A stretch of DNA of 64,000 nt from Endozoicomonas sp. SCSIO W0465 (GCF_023716865.1 NZ_CP092417.1:4070001-4134000), one strand, 5' to 3'; positions 1 through 9,298 are shown, counted from the stretch's first letter. Numbers and translations: made by a program. Notes: a model not told the origin generated them from the letters alone.

Positions 1-297
1 CATGGCTATAGGCATAGATCAGGATCGATATAATCAGTCGTGGGTGGTAGGCATTCTGGCCAAGATGGTGATACTGCTTTTCCACTTCAGAGGTGTCGAT
101 ATGCTTGAAGATATCTTCAAAAACGAAGCAATCATGATCTGGTGGCAGCAGGTCGAAGATGTTCGATGGGAACATCAGGTGCTGGTCAAAATCAGCAGGG
201 TTATCTTTGAATTTGATTGATGACATCCGTTTCGGCAACAACAAAGTGGGCAGAAGATGCCTGATTATACTTAATCAGGCTATTCTCGGACAGCCTC
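1..297 (-). mobile_element. IS1182-like element, 5' end only (cut by window edge)
   Basis: This is the transposase-start end of an IS1182-family element on the minus strand. Positions 1-226 encode the first ~75 residues of the same transposase found complete at 2148-3665, with nearly identical DNA. The terminal inverted repeat GAGGCTGTCCGAGAA is at the right end, followed by the palindromic target CTAG (298-301). That CTAG is shared with the next IS1182 copy, so the two elements lie in direct tandem. The rest of this copy lies outside the window. Confidence 0.85.
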
Positions 298-323
298 CTA
301 GGAGGCTGTCCGAGAACTAGCTA

Positions 324-2038
324 GTTCTCGTCCAAAAACACAACCAATTGAAAACTGTAGATTTTATCCTGAAAAATTAAGTGGAGCCCTACTGCTATCT
401 GGCGACTAAACTTCCCAAGAGCAAGAAACATAAGGGATTGCCAAAAACAGAGGACTCCAAATGCGCAAAAAACGCAACCCGCAGTGTAGTATGGAACTCC
501 ATTACGTACCTCATGAAATCTGCTCCCAGCTTTCCGGTATCTCGCAATGGCTTGACGCCCATCCACAGTTCAATGACTGGATTTATGAGGACTTAAGTTC
601 TGGTGATAAACAGAACACTGGGCGGAACGGACTATCAGCAGAATCCGTTCTTCGTGCGGCACTCCTGAAACAGTATTTGAATTGTGATTATGACTACTTG
701 TCGTTTGTTTTGATGGACTCCATGCTCTTTCGAGACTTTTGTCGCCTCGAACCAAACCAGCGCCCCAGTCGCTCCAGTTTGCATGGGCTCATCAGCCTTC
801 TTACTGCATCTACATGGGAACGGATTAATAACTGTCAGCTAATGACCGCTAAAGATCAGGGTATTGAAAAAGGGCGCACTGTGGCTATTGACAGCACAGT
901 CACCGAATCGGATATCAAACCTCCTTGCGACAGTGATCTTTTAGCCAGTTCCGTTAAAGAAATTTGTCGGCTGCTGGAACGGGGACAAACACTGACAGCG
1001 ACACCGCTTTATGAATATACCCATCACAACCGAGCCGTAAAAGATGCGGCCAGAAAATGCATCTACGCTGGCAAAGAAGAGCGGCATCAGCATTATAAAA
1101 AACTGCTGCAGTTGACCCGAAAATCCCGGAAGGTACTTATCGAAGCTACTGTCACGCTAGCAAACGCCCGTCAGCAGGGGCAGTGTCTCCTGGCTGATGA
1201 TGCCGACAAGTGGCAGGCCGATGTGGATCACCTGTTACCCCTGGTGGATGCAATAGTCTCCCAGACAGAGCGCAGGGTCTTTAAGGGTGAAAAGGTGCCA
1301 GCCCAGGAAAAAGTGGTTAGCCTGTATGAACCCCATACGGATATCATCGTAAAAGACAGGCGGCAAGTACAGTATGGCCATAAACTGAACCTGGTTCAGG
1401 GAAAAAGTCGATTGATCCTGGACCTGGTTATTGAGGAAGGTAACCCAGCGGATTCGGACCAATTCATTCCGATGATGGAAAGACAAAAAGAAATTTATGG
1501 TCGTGTACCTCGCCAGACAAGCGGTGACGGCGGATACGCGTGTCGCGCTAAGCGTGTCGCGCTAATTTGGAAAAAGCCAAGGCCATGGGAATCAGCGATG
1601 TAGCTTTTAATAAGAAGCGCGGACTTGAAGTCGAAGAGATGACTAAAAGTCAGTATGTGTATAAAACGCTCTTTCGCTTCCGGGCAGGTATTGAAGCGGG
1701 AATTTCGTGGCTAAAGAGATGTTTTGGGCTATCACGTTGCCACTGCAAGGGTTCTGAGCGTTTTGATTCTCATTGCTGGTTATCGGTGGTCTGTTACAAC
1801 CTGGTGATTCTGGCCAGACACCCGGCACCATCCTGATAGCCACCTCCACGCTACATGAAAGTACCTTTCCAGCATGGTGGGAGGATGTTTTCTGCCTGCT
1901 TTTCGCGTTTTTCTCCAATATCCGTCCCAGATTAGAGAAAAAAAGGGAAGAGTTTTTGCGGCTCTCTGGAATTTCAGGAAATATCAAAACGCACGTACAA
2001 TCTAATTATGATTGCCTGATGCGTTTTTGGACGAGAAC
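324..2038 (+). mobile_element. Nested DDE-type IS (IS5/ISNCY-like), copy A
   Basis: The terminal inverted repeats are GTTCTCGTCCAAAAAC / GTTTTTGGACGAGAAC, with a 6 bp target duplication TAGCTA. Two other copies are at 4465-6162 and 60366-62066. Family assignment is uncertain: the transposase N-terminus resembles the DUF772 region of IS5/IS1182 enzymes, but it could belong to an ISNCY group. This copy differs from copy C by a 14 bp tandem duplication inside its gene. Confidence 0.85.
461..1836 (+). pseudogene. Transposase of nested IS, copy A, frameshifted
   Basis: The intact enzyme (453 residues at 60568-61929) is here split into a 380-residue N-terminal part (461-1603) and a C-terminal part overlapping it at 1567-1836. 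The lesion is an exact 14 bp tandem duplication, GCGTGTCGCGCTAA twice at about 1538-1565, which shifts the frame. The product would lack the C-terminal catalytic region. The rest matches copies B and C nearly base for base, so inactivation is recent. Confidence 0.9.
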
Positions 2039-2147
2039 TAGCTATTGAAAAAACGAAAGCTTCAGCATTTTCTTGGCTGATCAAATATTGACCTAAATTT
2101 AGCCTGTTTTGGGGTAAAAATTGCGTTTTTTACCCTTTTGCTTGCCT

Positions 2148-3665
2148 TTATGCTGCCATTTTAAGCCTTTTTGCTTCTTCAAGACGGATTGATCCCGTTG
2201 AAACCGATTTGACAATTTTTTTGAAATTATAAGCACTGCAGACCAGTGAAAATTCTCCAGCCACTTTTTCCTTACCCCGGACACTGAACCCTCTGAATCC
2301 TGAGTTCTTGATTTGGCCAAAAGGCGGTTCCGCAATCACCTTGCGACGCTCATAAACCGCTTTGGCCTCTTTGGTTTCCATTTTGCGGTTCATCGCCTGG
2401 CGTATGGCTTCGTGGCGGTCTGTGCGAATCACTTTCCCCGGGTCTTTGTTGTCACCACTGCACCTTTTACGTAACGGGCAATCCCGGCAGATATCTTTAC
2501 TGACGCGGTAGCTTTTGTGTTTTGCTTTGCTAGCCGTGTTATAAATCAGCTTCTCACCGGCAGGGCAGGTAAAGCTGTCGTCTGCTTCATGGTAAATAAA
2601 ATCCGCTTTGACAAACTTTCTGTCAGAGTCTTCCAGTCCCTCTGTTGCAGGCTTCTCCTGTCGATCCGTAGCCATGTAAGCGTCAATGTTCGCATCATCA
2701 AACGCTTGCAGGTTGGGCCCTGAGTAATAGCCATTATCCTCACTCATTTTGCCAATGGACGCGTTATCTGTTGCTTCTGCAATGGCTTCAAGTGCAGGCT
2801 TTACTTCCTGCTTGTCATTGGCATGCTGGCTGATGTGCTGGCCAACAATGATACCATTATCGCTGTCGACGCTGATCTGGGCGTTATAACTGTACTGATA
2901 GCCACTGCCTTTTTTACCCATGATCCTGGCATCATGATCAGCAAAGCTGATTTGCTTTTTGTCGTCTATCGGCTTATCGGGATTCAGGGCCTGTTCCCGT
3001 TCTTCAAGCGCTTTTTTGGCCTCCTGGATTTTCTCTAACCGTTCCTGCTTGAATTGCAAGTCTTCAGGAATGCTGTAGCCAGTCTCCTGCTGATAAGCAT
3101 CGTCCTCTTCACTGTCACTGGTTTCGGCTTTTTTAATCAGGGCCTCAACTTCAGCCATTAATTCAGCTTCTTTGGCCTTAAGTCGTGCGTAGCTCATGGC
3201 CTTATGCTTTGATGAGTCGGCTTTGAATTTGGAACCATCAAGAGCGATGTGGCCCAGCGAGGCCATCTGTAGTTCCCGGGCGAGCAGCACGCTCTGTTTG
3301 AAACTGCTTTTAAAAAAGGTGGCCTGGTTTTTACGAAAGTCACTGAGCACCCGGAAATTTGGGCAGTGCTGTTTGGCGATATACATGAAAGCCAAGTCCT
3401 GATTGCAGCGCCGTTCAATCTCCCTGGAGCTGAACACACCATGGCTATAGGCATAGATCAGGATCGATATAATCAGTCGTGGGTGGTAGGCATTCTGGCC
3501 AAGATGGTGATACTGCTTTTCCACTTCAGAGGTGTCGATATGCTTGAAGATATCTTCAAAAACGAAGCAATCATGATCTGGTGGCAGCAGGTCGAAGATG
3601 TTCGATGGAAACATCAGGTGCTGGTCAAAATCAGCAGGGTTATCTTTGAATTTGATTGATGACAT
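2148..3665 (-). CDS. IS1182-family transposase
   Basis: This is a DDE transposase of about 505 residues. A DUF772-type N-terminal domain (roughly residues 15-95) contains 'PRLIISILIYAYSHGVFSSR'. A charged, coiled-coil-like insert rich in Glu/Lys covers residues ~165-225. The DDE core includes 'SEDNGYYSG', a zinc-binding cysteine group (CRDCPLRKRC) and a C-terminal 'ERRKVIAEPPFGQIKN'. The ATG at 3665 is chosen; an in-frame TTG 18 bp upstream is possible. The protein is full length and undamaged, and an almost identical copy lies at 58739-60256, so either could supply transposition activity. Confidence 0.9.
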   Translation of the reverse strand: MSSIKFKDNPADFDQHLMFPSNIFDLLPPDHDCFVFEDIFKHIDTSEVEKQYHHLGQNAYHPRLIISILIYAYSHGVFSSREIERRCNQDLAFMYIAKQHCPNFRVLSDFRKNQATFFKSSFKQSVLLARELQMASLGHIALDGSKFKADSSKHKAMSYARLKAKEAELMAEVEALIKKAETSDSEEDDAYQQETGYSIPEDLQFKQERLEKIQEAKKALEEREQALNPDKPIDDKKQISFADHDARIMGKKGSGYQYSYNAQISVDSDNGIIVGQHISQHANDKQEVKPALEAIAEATDNASIGKMSEDNGYYSGPNLQAFDDANIDAYMATDRQEKPATEGLEDSDRKFVKADFIYHEADDSFTCPAGEKLIYNTASKAKHKSYRVSKDICRDCPLRKRCSGDNKDPGKVIRTDRHEAIRQAMNRKMETKEAKAVYERRKVIAEPPFGQIKNSGFRGFSVRGKEKVAGEFSLVCSAYNFKKIVKSVSTGSIRLEEAKRLKMAA

Positions 3666-3740
3666 CCGTTTCGGCAACAACAAAGTGGGCAGAAGATGCC
3701 TGATTATACTTAATCAGGCTATTCTCGGACAGCCTCCTAG

Positions 3741-3896
3741 GTGTAGATCTGTAATGCGTAGGACTGGTCTTGCCTTGACCCATGCCAGTTTCACCTGAAG
3801 CAAATGCTTCAGCTCCCATGGCGAGACGGCTGCGTGTAGGCTCGTTGTGCGTAGAACCAGGTCTGTCTTGAGCCTGCCTGGTTTCACCTGAAGCAA
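3741..3896. repeat. Two 63 bp imperfect direct repeats with a conserved hairpin
   Basis: Unit 1 is 3741-3803 and unit 2 is 3834-3896, both starting GTGTAG and ending TTTCACCTGAAGCAA. Inside each is a short inverted repeat: ACTGG...CCAGT in unit 1 and ACCAGG...CCTGGT in unit 2. The stem bases change on both arms, which preserves pairing. The repeats begin right at the IS1182 target site and run into the stop codon of the terminase gene. Function is unknown; a structured RNA or a small dispersed repeat are both possible. Confidence 0.6.
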
Positions 3897-3899
3897 CTT

Positions 3900-4382
3900 T
3901 TATTGTTTGCGAGCAACCATTTCGTTAAGTATCGCTTCCAGCTCTTCCTGAAGTAATTTCCCTACTTTTCTTGGATCATCCTCCGCCGCCAGCACATCCG
4001 CCATTCGATCAGGAATGGCCAGCAGTTCATCCCGGATAATCCTACCTGCCTTGAAAGCATCCTGTTTTACTCTGGAGGCATCGGTCAGGGTACCGCTTTT
4101 TTCTTCATACTCCAGTTTGGCCATCTTGGCCTTGAATGCTTCCCGCATGGTGCGGGCAGTGACAAAGTCAACGGCTCCCGGTTGTGACGGTGCAAGATCG
4201 GTGGATTGATCGGAACGAATCAACGTCACCGGATCACTATTGGCTTTCATCGCCTGTTCAGCTTGTGCTGAATCCACCTTGCCATTTTTTAACTGGATAA
4301 CGCCCTTCTTGATTAATTTAGTGACATACCCTCGGGTAAAGCCCTGCTGTCTGGCGAATGCTGCCTGAGTCATTAAAGCCAT
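3900..4382 (-). CDS. Phage terminase small subunit (Nu1/DUF1441-like)
   Basis: The 160-residue protein would recognise phage DNA packaging sites as the small terminase subunit. The N-terminus (residues 4-30, 'MTQAAFARQQGFTRGYVTKL') is a helix-turn-helix of the Nu1/DUF1441 type. The C-terminal half is helical with 'RDELLAIPDRMADVLAAEDD', characteristic of this family. No large terminase subunit follows: downstream on the same strand (below 3900) there is only repeat and IS DNA. Upstream, an IS copy begins 83 bp from the start codon. This is evidence for a late phage module that has lost its remainder. Confidence 0.8.
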   Translation of the reverse strand: MALMTQAAFARQQGFTRGYVTKLIKKGVIQLKNGKVDSAQAEQAMKANSDPVTLIRSDQSTDLAPSQPGAVDFVTARTMREAFKAKMAKLEYEEKSGTLTDASRVKQDAFKAGRIIRDELLAIPDRMADVLAAEDDPRKVGKLLQEELEAILNEMVARKQ

Positions 4383-4464
4383 AGCGTCTAATCCGACAGC
4401 GGTAATTAAACTGCCTATTTCCTGACCAATTTCGCAAATTCAGAACAATCACCCTATATAGATT

Positions 4465-6162
4465 GTTCTCGTCCAAAAACGCATCAGGCAATCATAATTA
4501 GATTGTACGTGCGTTTTGATATTTCCTGAAATTCCAGAGAGCCGCAAAAACTCTTCCCTTTTTTTCTCTAATCTGGGACGGATATTGGAGAAAAACGCGA
4601 AAAGCAGGCAGAAAACATCCTCCCACCATGCTGGAAAGGTACTTTCATGTAGCGTGGAGGTGGCTATCAGGATGGTGCCGGGTGTCTGGCCAGAATCACC
4701 AGGTTGTAACAGACCACCGATAACCAGCAATGAGAATCAAAACGCTCAGAACCCTTGCAGTGGCAACGTGATAGCCCAAAACATCTCTTTAGCCACGAAA
4801 TTCCCGCTTCAATACCTGCCCGGAAGCGAAAGAGCGTTTTATACACATACTGACTTTTAGTCATCTCTTCGACTTCAAGTCCGCGCTTCTTATTAAAAGC
4901 TACATCGCTGATTCCCATGGCCTTGGCTTTTTCCAAATTAGCGCGACACGCGTATCCGCCGTCACCGCTTGTCTGGCGAGGTACACGACCATAAATTTCT
5001 TTTTGTCTTTCCATCATCGGAATGAATTGGTCCGAATCCGCTGGGTTACCTTCCTCAATAACCAGGTCCAGGATCAATCGACTTTTTCCCTGAACCAGGT
5101 TCAGTTTATGGCCATACTGTACTTGCCGCCTGTCTTTTACGATGATATCCGTATGGGGTTCATACAGGCTAACCACTTTTTCCTGGGCTGGCACCTTTTC
5201 ACCCTTAAAGACCCTGCGCTCTGTCTGGGAGACTATTGCATCCACCAGGGGTAACAGGTGATCCACATCGGCCTGCCACTTGTCGGCATCATCAGCCAGG
5301 AGACACTGCCCCTGCTGACGGGCGTTTGCTAGCGTGACAGTAGCTTCGATAAGTACCTTCCGGGATTTTCGGGTCAACTGCAGCAGTTTTTTATAATGCT
5401 GATGCCGCTCTTCTTTGCCAGCGTAGATGCATTTTCTGGCCGCATCTTTTACGGCTCGGTTGTGATGGGTATATTCATAAAGCGGTGTCGCTGTCAGTGT
5501 TTGTCCCCGTTCCAGCAGCCGACAAATTTCTTTAACGGAACTGGCTAAAAGATCACTGTCGCAAGGAGGTTTGATATCCGATTCGGTGACTGTGCTGTCA
5601 ATAGCCACAGTGCGCCCTTTTTCAATACCCTGATCTTTAGCGGTCATTAGCTGACAGTTATTAATCCGTTCCCATGTAGATGCAGTAAGAAGGCTGATGA
5701 GCCCATGCAAACTGGAGCGACTGGGGCGCTGGTTTGGTTCGAGGCGACAAAAGTCTCGAAAGAGCATGGAGTCCATCAAAACAAACGACAAGTAGTCATA
5801 ATCACAATTCAAATACTGTTTCAGGAGTGCCGCACGAAGAACGGATTCTGCTGATAGTCCGTTCCGCCCAGTGTTCTGTTTATCACCAGAACTTAAGTCC
5901 TCATAAATCCAGTCATTGAACTGTGGATGGGCGTCAAGCCATTGCGAGATACCGGAAAGCTGGGAGCAGATTTCATGAGCGTAATGGAGTTCCATACTAC
6001 ACTGCGGGTTGCGTTTTTTGCGCATTTGGAGTCCTCTGTTTTTGGCAATCCCTTATGTTTCTTGCTCTTGGGAAGTTTAGTCGCCAGATAGCAGTAGGGC
6101 TCCACTTAATTTTTCAGGATAAAATCTACAGTTTTCAATTGGTTGTGTTTTTGGACGAGAAC
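4465..6162 (-). mobile_element. DDE-type IS (IS5/ISNCY-like), copy B
   Basis: The inverted repeats are the same as copies A and C (GTTCTCGTCCAAAAAC), with a 6 bp target duplication TAGATT at 4459-4464 and 6163-6168. It sits in phage DNA between the terminase gene and the DUF3768 gene. It is three base pairs shorter than copy C because of an in-frame deletion near the transposase start. Confidence 0.9.
4667..6025 (-). CDS. Transposase of IS copy B
   Basis: The protein has 452 residues and an open frame across the element. It is identical in layout to the 453-residue enzyme of copy C except near residue 17, where Val-Pro is replaced by a single Ala (3 bp loss). The N-terminal part (residues ~55-100) has the DUF772-like 'SVLRAALLKQYLNCDYDYLS' segment. 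The catalytic region contains 'AIDSTVTESD' (first Asp) and 'GDGGYACRANLEKAKAMG' (second Asp region). It is probably still active because no frame damage is seen. Confidence 0.87.
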   Translation of the reverse strand: MRKKRNPQCSMELHYAHEICSQLSGISQWLDAHPQFNDWIYEDLSSGDKQNTGRNGLSAESVLRAALLKQYLNCDYDYLSFVLMDSMLFRDFCRLEPNQRPSRSSLHGLISLLTASTWERINNCQLMTAKDQGIEKGRTVAIDSTVTESDIKPPCDSDLLASSVKEICRLLERGQTLTATPLYEYTHHNRAVKDAARKCIYAGKEERHQHYKKLLQLTRKSRKVLIEATVTLANARQQGQCLLADDADKWQADVDHLLPLVDAIVSQTERRVFKGEKVPAQEKVVSLYEPHTDIIVKDRRQVQYGHKLNLVQGKSRLILDLVIEEGNPADSDQFIPMMERQKEIYGRVPRQTSGDGGYACRANLEKAKAMGISDVAFNKKRGLEVEEMTKSQYVYKTLFRFRAGIEAGISWLKRCFGLSRCHCKGSERFDSHCWLSVVCYNLVILARHPAPS

Positions 6163-6208
6163 TAGATTACTCGCTAATAACATTAACCAACCAGTAAGGA
6201 CGTACTAT

Positions 6209-6565
6209 ATGAGTGAGATAGTGAAATATAATGATCTGATCAGGCAGTCATTATTAAATTTGACGATAAAGCAACAATTAGAAAAAGCCGGTTGTCGCTA
6301 TGAAATCAATATGACCGCCAGCGTTCACCACGCTATTGAAAATAAAACGGGCTTGCTTCAGGCCATTGCTGCATTTGATCAGTTCAATGAAGAGAATGAT
6401 CCCTACGGGGAACATGACTTTTTAAACTTCACTTTTGAAGGTCACACCATTAACGCCAAATTTGATTATTACGCCCCTGATCTGGAACACGGTTCTGAAG
6501 ATCCTGAGGACTTAAACAAAACCGTTCGGGTTCTGACCATTATGCTGGCTAGAGATTATTCTTAA
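6209..6565 (+). CDS. DUF3768 family protein
   Basis: The protein has 118 residues; the ATG at 6209 is preceded by AAGGACG. The C-terminal half carries the DUF3768 signature: 'NDPYGEHDF', 'AKFDYY', and the closing 'RVLTIMLARDY'. The family is common in plasmid and phage regions and has no established function. The native gene evidently ended TAT-TAA. An IS4 element inserted exactly at the last codons, so the present stop codon (6563-6565) is supplied by the IS end and one Ser is added. The product is almost unchanged. The next gene (8020) was probably co-transcribed before the insertion. Confidence 0.82.
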   Translation: MSEIVKYNDLIRQSLLNLTIKQQLEKAGCRYEINMTASVHHAIENKTGLLQAIAAFDQFNEENDPYGEHDFLNFTFEGHTINAKFDYYAPDLEHGSEDPEDLNKTVRVLTIMLARDYS

Positions 6566-7992
6566 GGTAGACATTAAGCTCCACCCACTGCACAGAAGCC
6601 TAATCTTGTACGCCCTGAACAACCATCCCGTGCAGGGTGTTCTCGTTTCGCATTATTTCCCCAGAAGTCCAGTAGCTTTTTAATGCATGAGACCAATGAC
6701 TTTCCTGCATTTATCAACGATGAAATCACATTACCAAACAGGTGAGTCCCACTTTTCATCACCTTGTGCGTCGAGATTTCCTCAATGCTCCCACTTTCAC
6801 AGAGGTTCGCCTGTGCAGCATGGGCAAGGTACCTTTTCAACGTCACAACCACAAAGGACATCAGAATCAGGCTAAACACCAGTGTCGCTGATTTGGTGTT
6901 AAAACGATGCCACCCTGAATAGGATTTGATCTCTTTGAAAATCAGCTCTATCTGCCACCGTAGACGATAGGCCTGGAGCACATCACTCAAGGTGAACTCC
7001 ACCCGGTTCAGGTTGGTCACAACGAAAACCCACTTCTGTTTTTTGTCATTCCAGCGGACAACCAAGCGGAATGGCCAGGCTTTGAATCCCGGCCATTCTA
7101 CATCCAGGTCGAGGCACTGGTCTTTGGGGAAGCCAGACAGTACATCCTTCAGTTTTTGTCCTTTGTAGCGATTGAGATTCTTGCCATCCTCCCGTACCGC
7201 GCTGAGTATCGTCGGGTTGATACTCTGAGGTGCCTTGCAGATAAAAGAACCCTCCCTGTCATCAATAGCGGCAAAGAGTTCCAGCTCAAAATAACCGGCA
7301 TCCATTAGCATCAGGATATAGGCCATGGATGTTGGCAGTGGTGGCAGACAGTCTCTTTCTGAACGGGTATCTTCAGTCAGCTGCACCCGCACCAGGTTGT
7401 TGGTGAGAAGATCCATTGTCGTATGAAGCTCGACGGCAGCAGGACTGACCGTTGAGAACCTGCCGGGAAATGCTTCTTTCAGGGCATCATAGACAGCTTG
7501 TGACGAACCGTCCTGAATCAGAATGTGCTCAAACTCTGAAAATGGACTGTCTTCATCAAACGCCATGACTTTGCGGGAAAATATTTCCAGACACTGCACC
7601 CATAGCCACAGGATAAGAGTAGGCAGCGCGTCCTTTTTAGCTTGATTTGCCCAAGAACGATAAGAGACATTCAGCCCCGTCAACTCGTTAAATTTACGGT
7701 GTAGATCCGCCTGGGTATCGCAGTTTCCATCACCAGCGAGGGCATCGATCAGTGAGAGGATAAAATCCAAAGGACGGATATCTCGCTGTCGTATAGTAAA
7801 ACCAAGCTGTTCCGCCATACTTAGGAGTTCTGACCGGTCGAAACAGGTCAACAGTTTTTTTCAACTAATCTACTATTTGCAGTACTCATCTTGTTCAGCC
7901 ATTGATAATGGTTTCGAAGCTTTATTGTGGCTGTTCAAGGTGGGTTCTGCCGCCGGAAACGAACCTTTTTTGAGCTTAATGTCTACCCTAAG
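6561..7992 (-). mobile_element. IS4-family element, copy 1
   Basis: The element is 1432 bp with 19 bp inverted repeats CTTA[A/G]GGTAGACATTAAGC and a 10 bp target duplication AGAGATTATT (6551-6560 and 7993-8002). Copy 2 at 28608-30039 has the same length and a different 10 bp duplication. Ten-base duplications are normal for several IS4 subgroups. Confidence 0.93.
6574..7851 (-). CDS. IS4-family transposase
   Basis: The transposase has 425 residues. The YREK signature of IS4 enzymes is visible around residues 305-320: Tyr, two residues, Arg, three, Glu, six, Lys in 'YRLRWQIELIFKEIK'. A first catalytic Asp is likely in 'LIQDGSSQAVYD' (about residue 112) and the second in 'LMDAGYFELELF'. The frame is intact and differs from copy 2 at only a few bases near the C-terminus. 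Confidence 0.92.
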   Translation of the reverse strand: MTCFDRSELLSMAEQLGFTIRQRDIRPLDFILSLIDALAGDGNCDTQADLHRKFNELTGLNVSYRSWANQAKKDALPTLILWLWVQCLEIFSRKVMAFDEDSPFSEFEHILIQDGSSQAVYDALKEAFPGRFSTVSPAAVELHTTMDLLTNNLVRVQLTEDTRSERDCLPPLPTSMAYILMLMDAGYFELELFAAIDDREGSFICKAPQSINPTILSAVREDGKNLNRYKGQKLKDVLSGFPKDQCLDLDVEWPGFKAWPFRLVVRWNDKKQKWVFVVTNLNRVEFTLSDVLQAYRLRWQIELIFKEIKSYSGWHRFNTKSATLVFSLILMSFVVVTLKRYLAHAAQANLCESGSIEEISTHKVMKSGTHLFGNVISSLINAGKSLVSCIKKLLDFWGNNAKREHPARDGCSGRTRLGFCAVGGA

Positions 7993-8019
7993 AGAGATTA
8001 TTAATAAGGAGTCCTGATT

Positions 8020-8421
8020 ATGAACAGTGAACATTTGGTCACCCATTACTATTTCTGTGCCGGGGTTCTGGATCAATTAAGTGACCAGACTCGCACACCT
8101 TCGGAATTATTTGGTGATGGTGAACTGGAACTGATTCAGAACCTTTGCCGTTACAGCCAGATCATCAGTGAAATCGAAAACGCCAAAAATGATGAAGAAG
8201 GCTTTCCTGGCGTTTTTGATTATGAAGTATCGGAAACCCTGGCGGCTCAACTCTGGACTGTCTTGTGTGACCAGCATCCGGAATTTGAGCCCTGGGACTT
8301 TCCCGATGAAAAGCAGTTTCGCATCCTTACCGAGCACCTGATTGATGACTGGATCAATGAGCGGATTCCCAGAGAGATAACCATTAATCAGTGGCTGGAA
8401 CGGACCAAGCAACGGGCTTGA
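8020..8421 (+). CDS. Phage-region hypothetical protein
   Basis: The product is an acidic protein of 133 residues that I do not recognise. The start at 8020 is supported by a strong Shine-Dalgarno sequence (AATAAGGAG at about 8003-8011). It lacks signal peptide or membrane segments and is rich in Glu, Asp and Trp. It ends 'INQWLERTKQRA'. Before the IS4 insertion it lay about 15 bp downstream of the DUF3768 gene, so the two formed a small rightward operon inside otherwise leftward phage DNA. Confidence 0.6.
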   Translation: MNSEHLVTHYYFCAGVLDQLSDQTRTPSELFGDGELELIQNLCRYSQIISEIENAKNDEEGFPGVFDYEVSETLAAQLWTVLCDQHPEFEPWDFPDEKQFRILTEHLIDDWINERIPREITINQWLERTKQRA

Positions 8422-8457
8422 TTGTATGGCCATGGATGGCGACTGAACCAACAGTTT

Positions 8458-8561
8458 GTATACCGGTGGTATACATTTTGGGATTCACAAAGCATCCTGC
8501 AATACGCTGATTATGCAGTACTTTCTTCAGCCTTTATGGAAAAATGTATACCCGTGTATAC
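8458..8561. promoter_or_regulatory. Two similar palindromic operator-like sites
   Basis: Site 1 (8458-8474) is GTATACCGGTGGTATAC, a perfect 7 bp inverted repeat around GGT. Site 2 (8546-8561) is GTATACCCGTGTATAC. They are 88 bp apart in the 200 bp between convergent gene ends (8421 and 8627). Both share the frame TGTATAC..G..GTATAC, as expected for a dimeric regulator. I see no obvious gene start driven by them, so a third, unannotated transcript or a plasmid/phage control site is possible. Confidence 0.55.
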
Positions 8562-8626
8562 CTCGTTTTCAGGTCTACCGCTAACGAAAATCCGCGCCTC
8601 CTCGCACCCGCAGTCAACGGGAACCG

Positions 8627-9298
8627 CTAGGGTCCCTCGCTGTGCTCCCAGATATAGCCGACAAAGTCACCCACCCGAAAGAACTGCTGAAAGTGCAAAC
8701 CAAACTGATCGAATAATCCTTCTGTTGCTGGTCTCTGCGCTCCGCAAAGTGATAGCTCTTTGTCGATAATCGCCTTGGCTTCCACGCCACTTTCATACTT
8801 GTTCTTGATACTCATCCGGTTGATACAAGTACCAAGATAACCTGCTGGCGGCTCTATCTTATCCAAGATGATAATCACGCCACCGGCTTTCGTTTTAGCG
8901 GCTAAGCCCCTGAGAAACTGTTTCCGTTTTGAGACCTCAGTAAACATCAGCGACAGGCAGAGAATACAGACGTCAAACTCAGGGTAAAGATCCAGGCTCA
9001 TCATATCGCCATAGAACGCCTTACCGACACCTTGAAAGTTGTCAATCATCTCCCTGGAGTTATCCACGGACACGGCTTTAATATTCCGATCTTCAATAAC
9101 GTCAGCCAGCTTTCTGGTGATCATCCCGGTAGAGCAGCCCAGGTCCACCAGTACTGCATTATCCTGGAGAAAGCAGCGAGCCAGATGGCAGATAAGATCG
9201 GTAGCCATGGGATACCAGGGCAGTTGCTCAATCACATGAGCATCGAAATTCTCTGCAATATCCGGATTGTTAAAAGTCCAGTTGGTTGGAATGTGCAT
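8627..9298 (-). CDS. SAM-dependent methyltransferase, CmoA-like
   Basis: This is a class I methyltransferase of 223 residues. Motif I is 'VDLGCSTG' (residues ~51-58), followed by 'VSVDNSREMI' (acidic end of strand 2) and 'CILCLSLMF' (motif IV). The closing 'FRVGDFVGYIW' and general spacing resemble CmoA-type enzymes, slightly shorter than the usual ~247 residues. The start codon lies 29 bp inside the upstream C5 methyltransferase gene, so the two are translationally coupled. The substrate is unknown. In a phage setting it may act on nucleic acid or a modified base. Confidence 0.75.
   Translation of the reverse strand: MHIPTNWTFNNPDIAENFDAHVIEQLPWYPMATDLICHLARCFLQDNAVLVDLGCSTGMITRKLADVIEDRNIKAVSVDNSREMIDNFQGVGKAFYGDMMSLDLYPEFDVCILCLSLMFTEVSKRKQFLRGLAAKTKAGGVIIILDKIEPPAGYLGTCINRMSIKNKYESGVEAKAIIDKELSLCGAQRPATEGLFDQFGLHFQQFFRVGDFVGYIWEHSEGP

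Larger units (their letters stand above)
302..3736 (-). mobile_element. IS1182-like element carrying a nested second IS
   Basis: The IS1182-family element is bounded by inverted repeats GAGGCTGTCCGAGAA / TTCTCGGACAGCCTC and flanked by CTAG on both sides (298-301 and 3737-3740). A different IS (324-2038) sits close to the element's right end, flanked by the hexamer TAGCTA (318-323 and 2039-2044). The same nested arrangement recurs in inverted orientation at 58668-62088, 14 bp shorter. The pair therefore arose after nesting, by moving or duplicating the composite as one unit. Confidence 0.88.
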
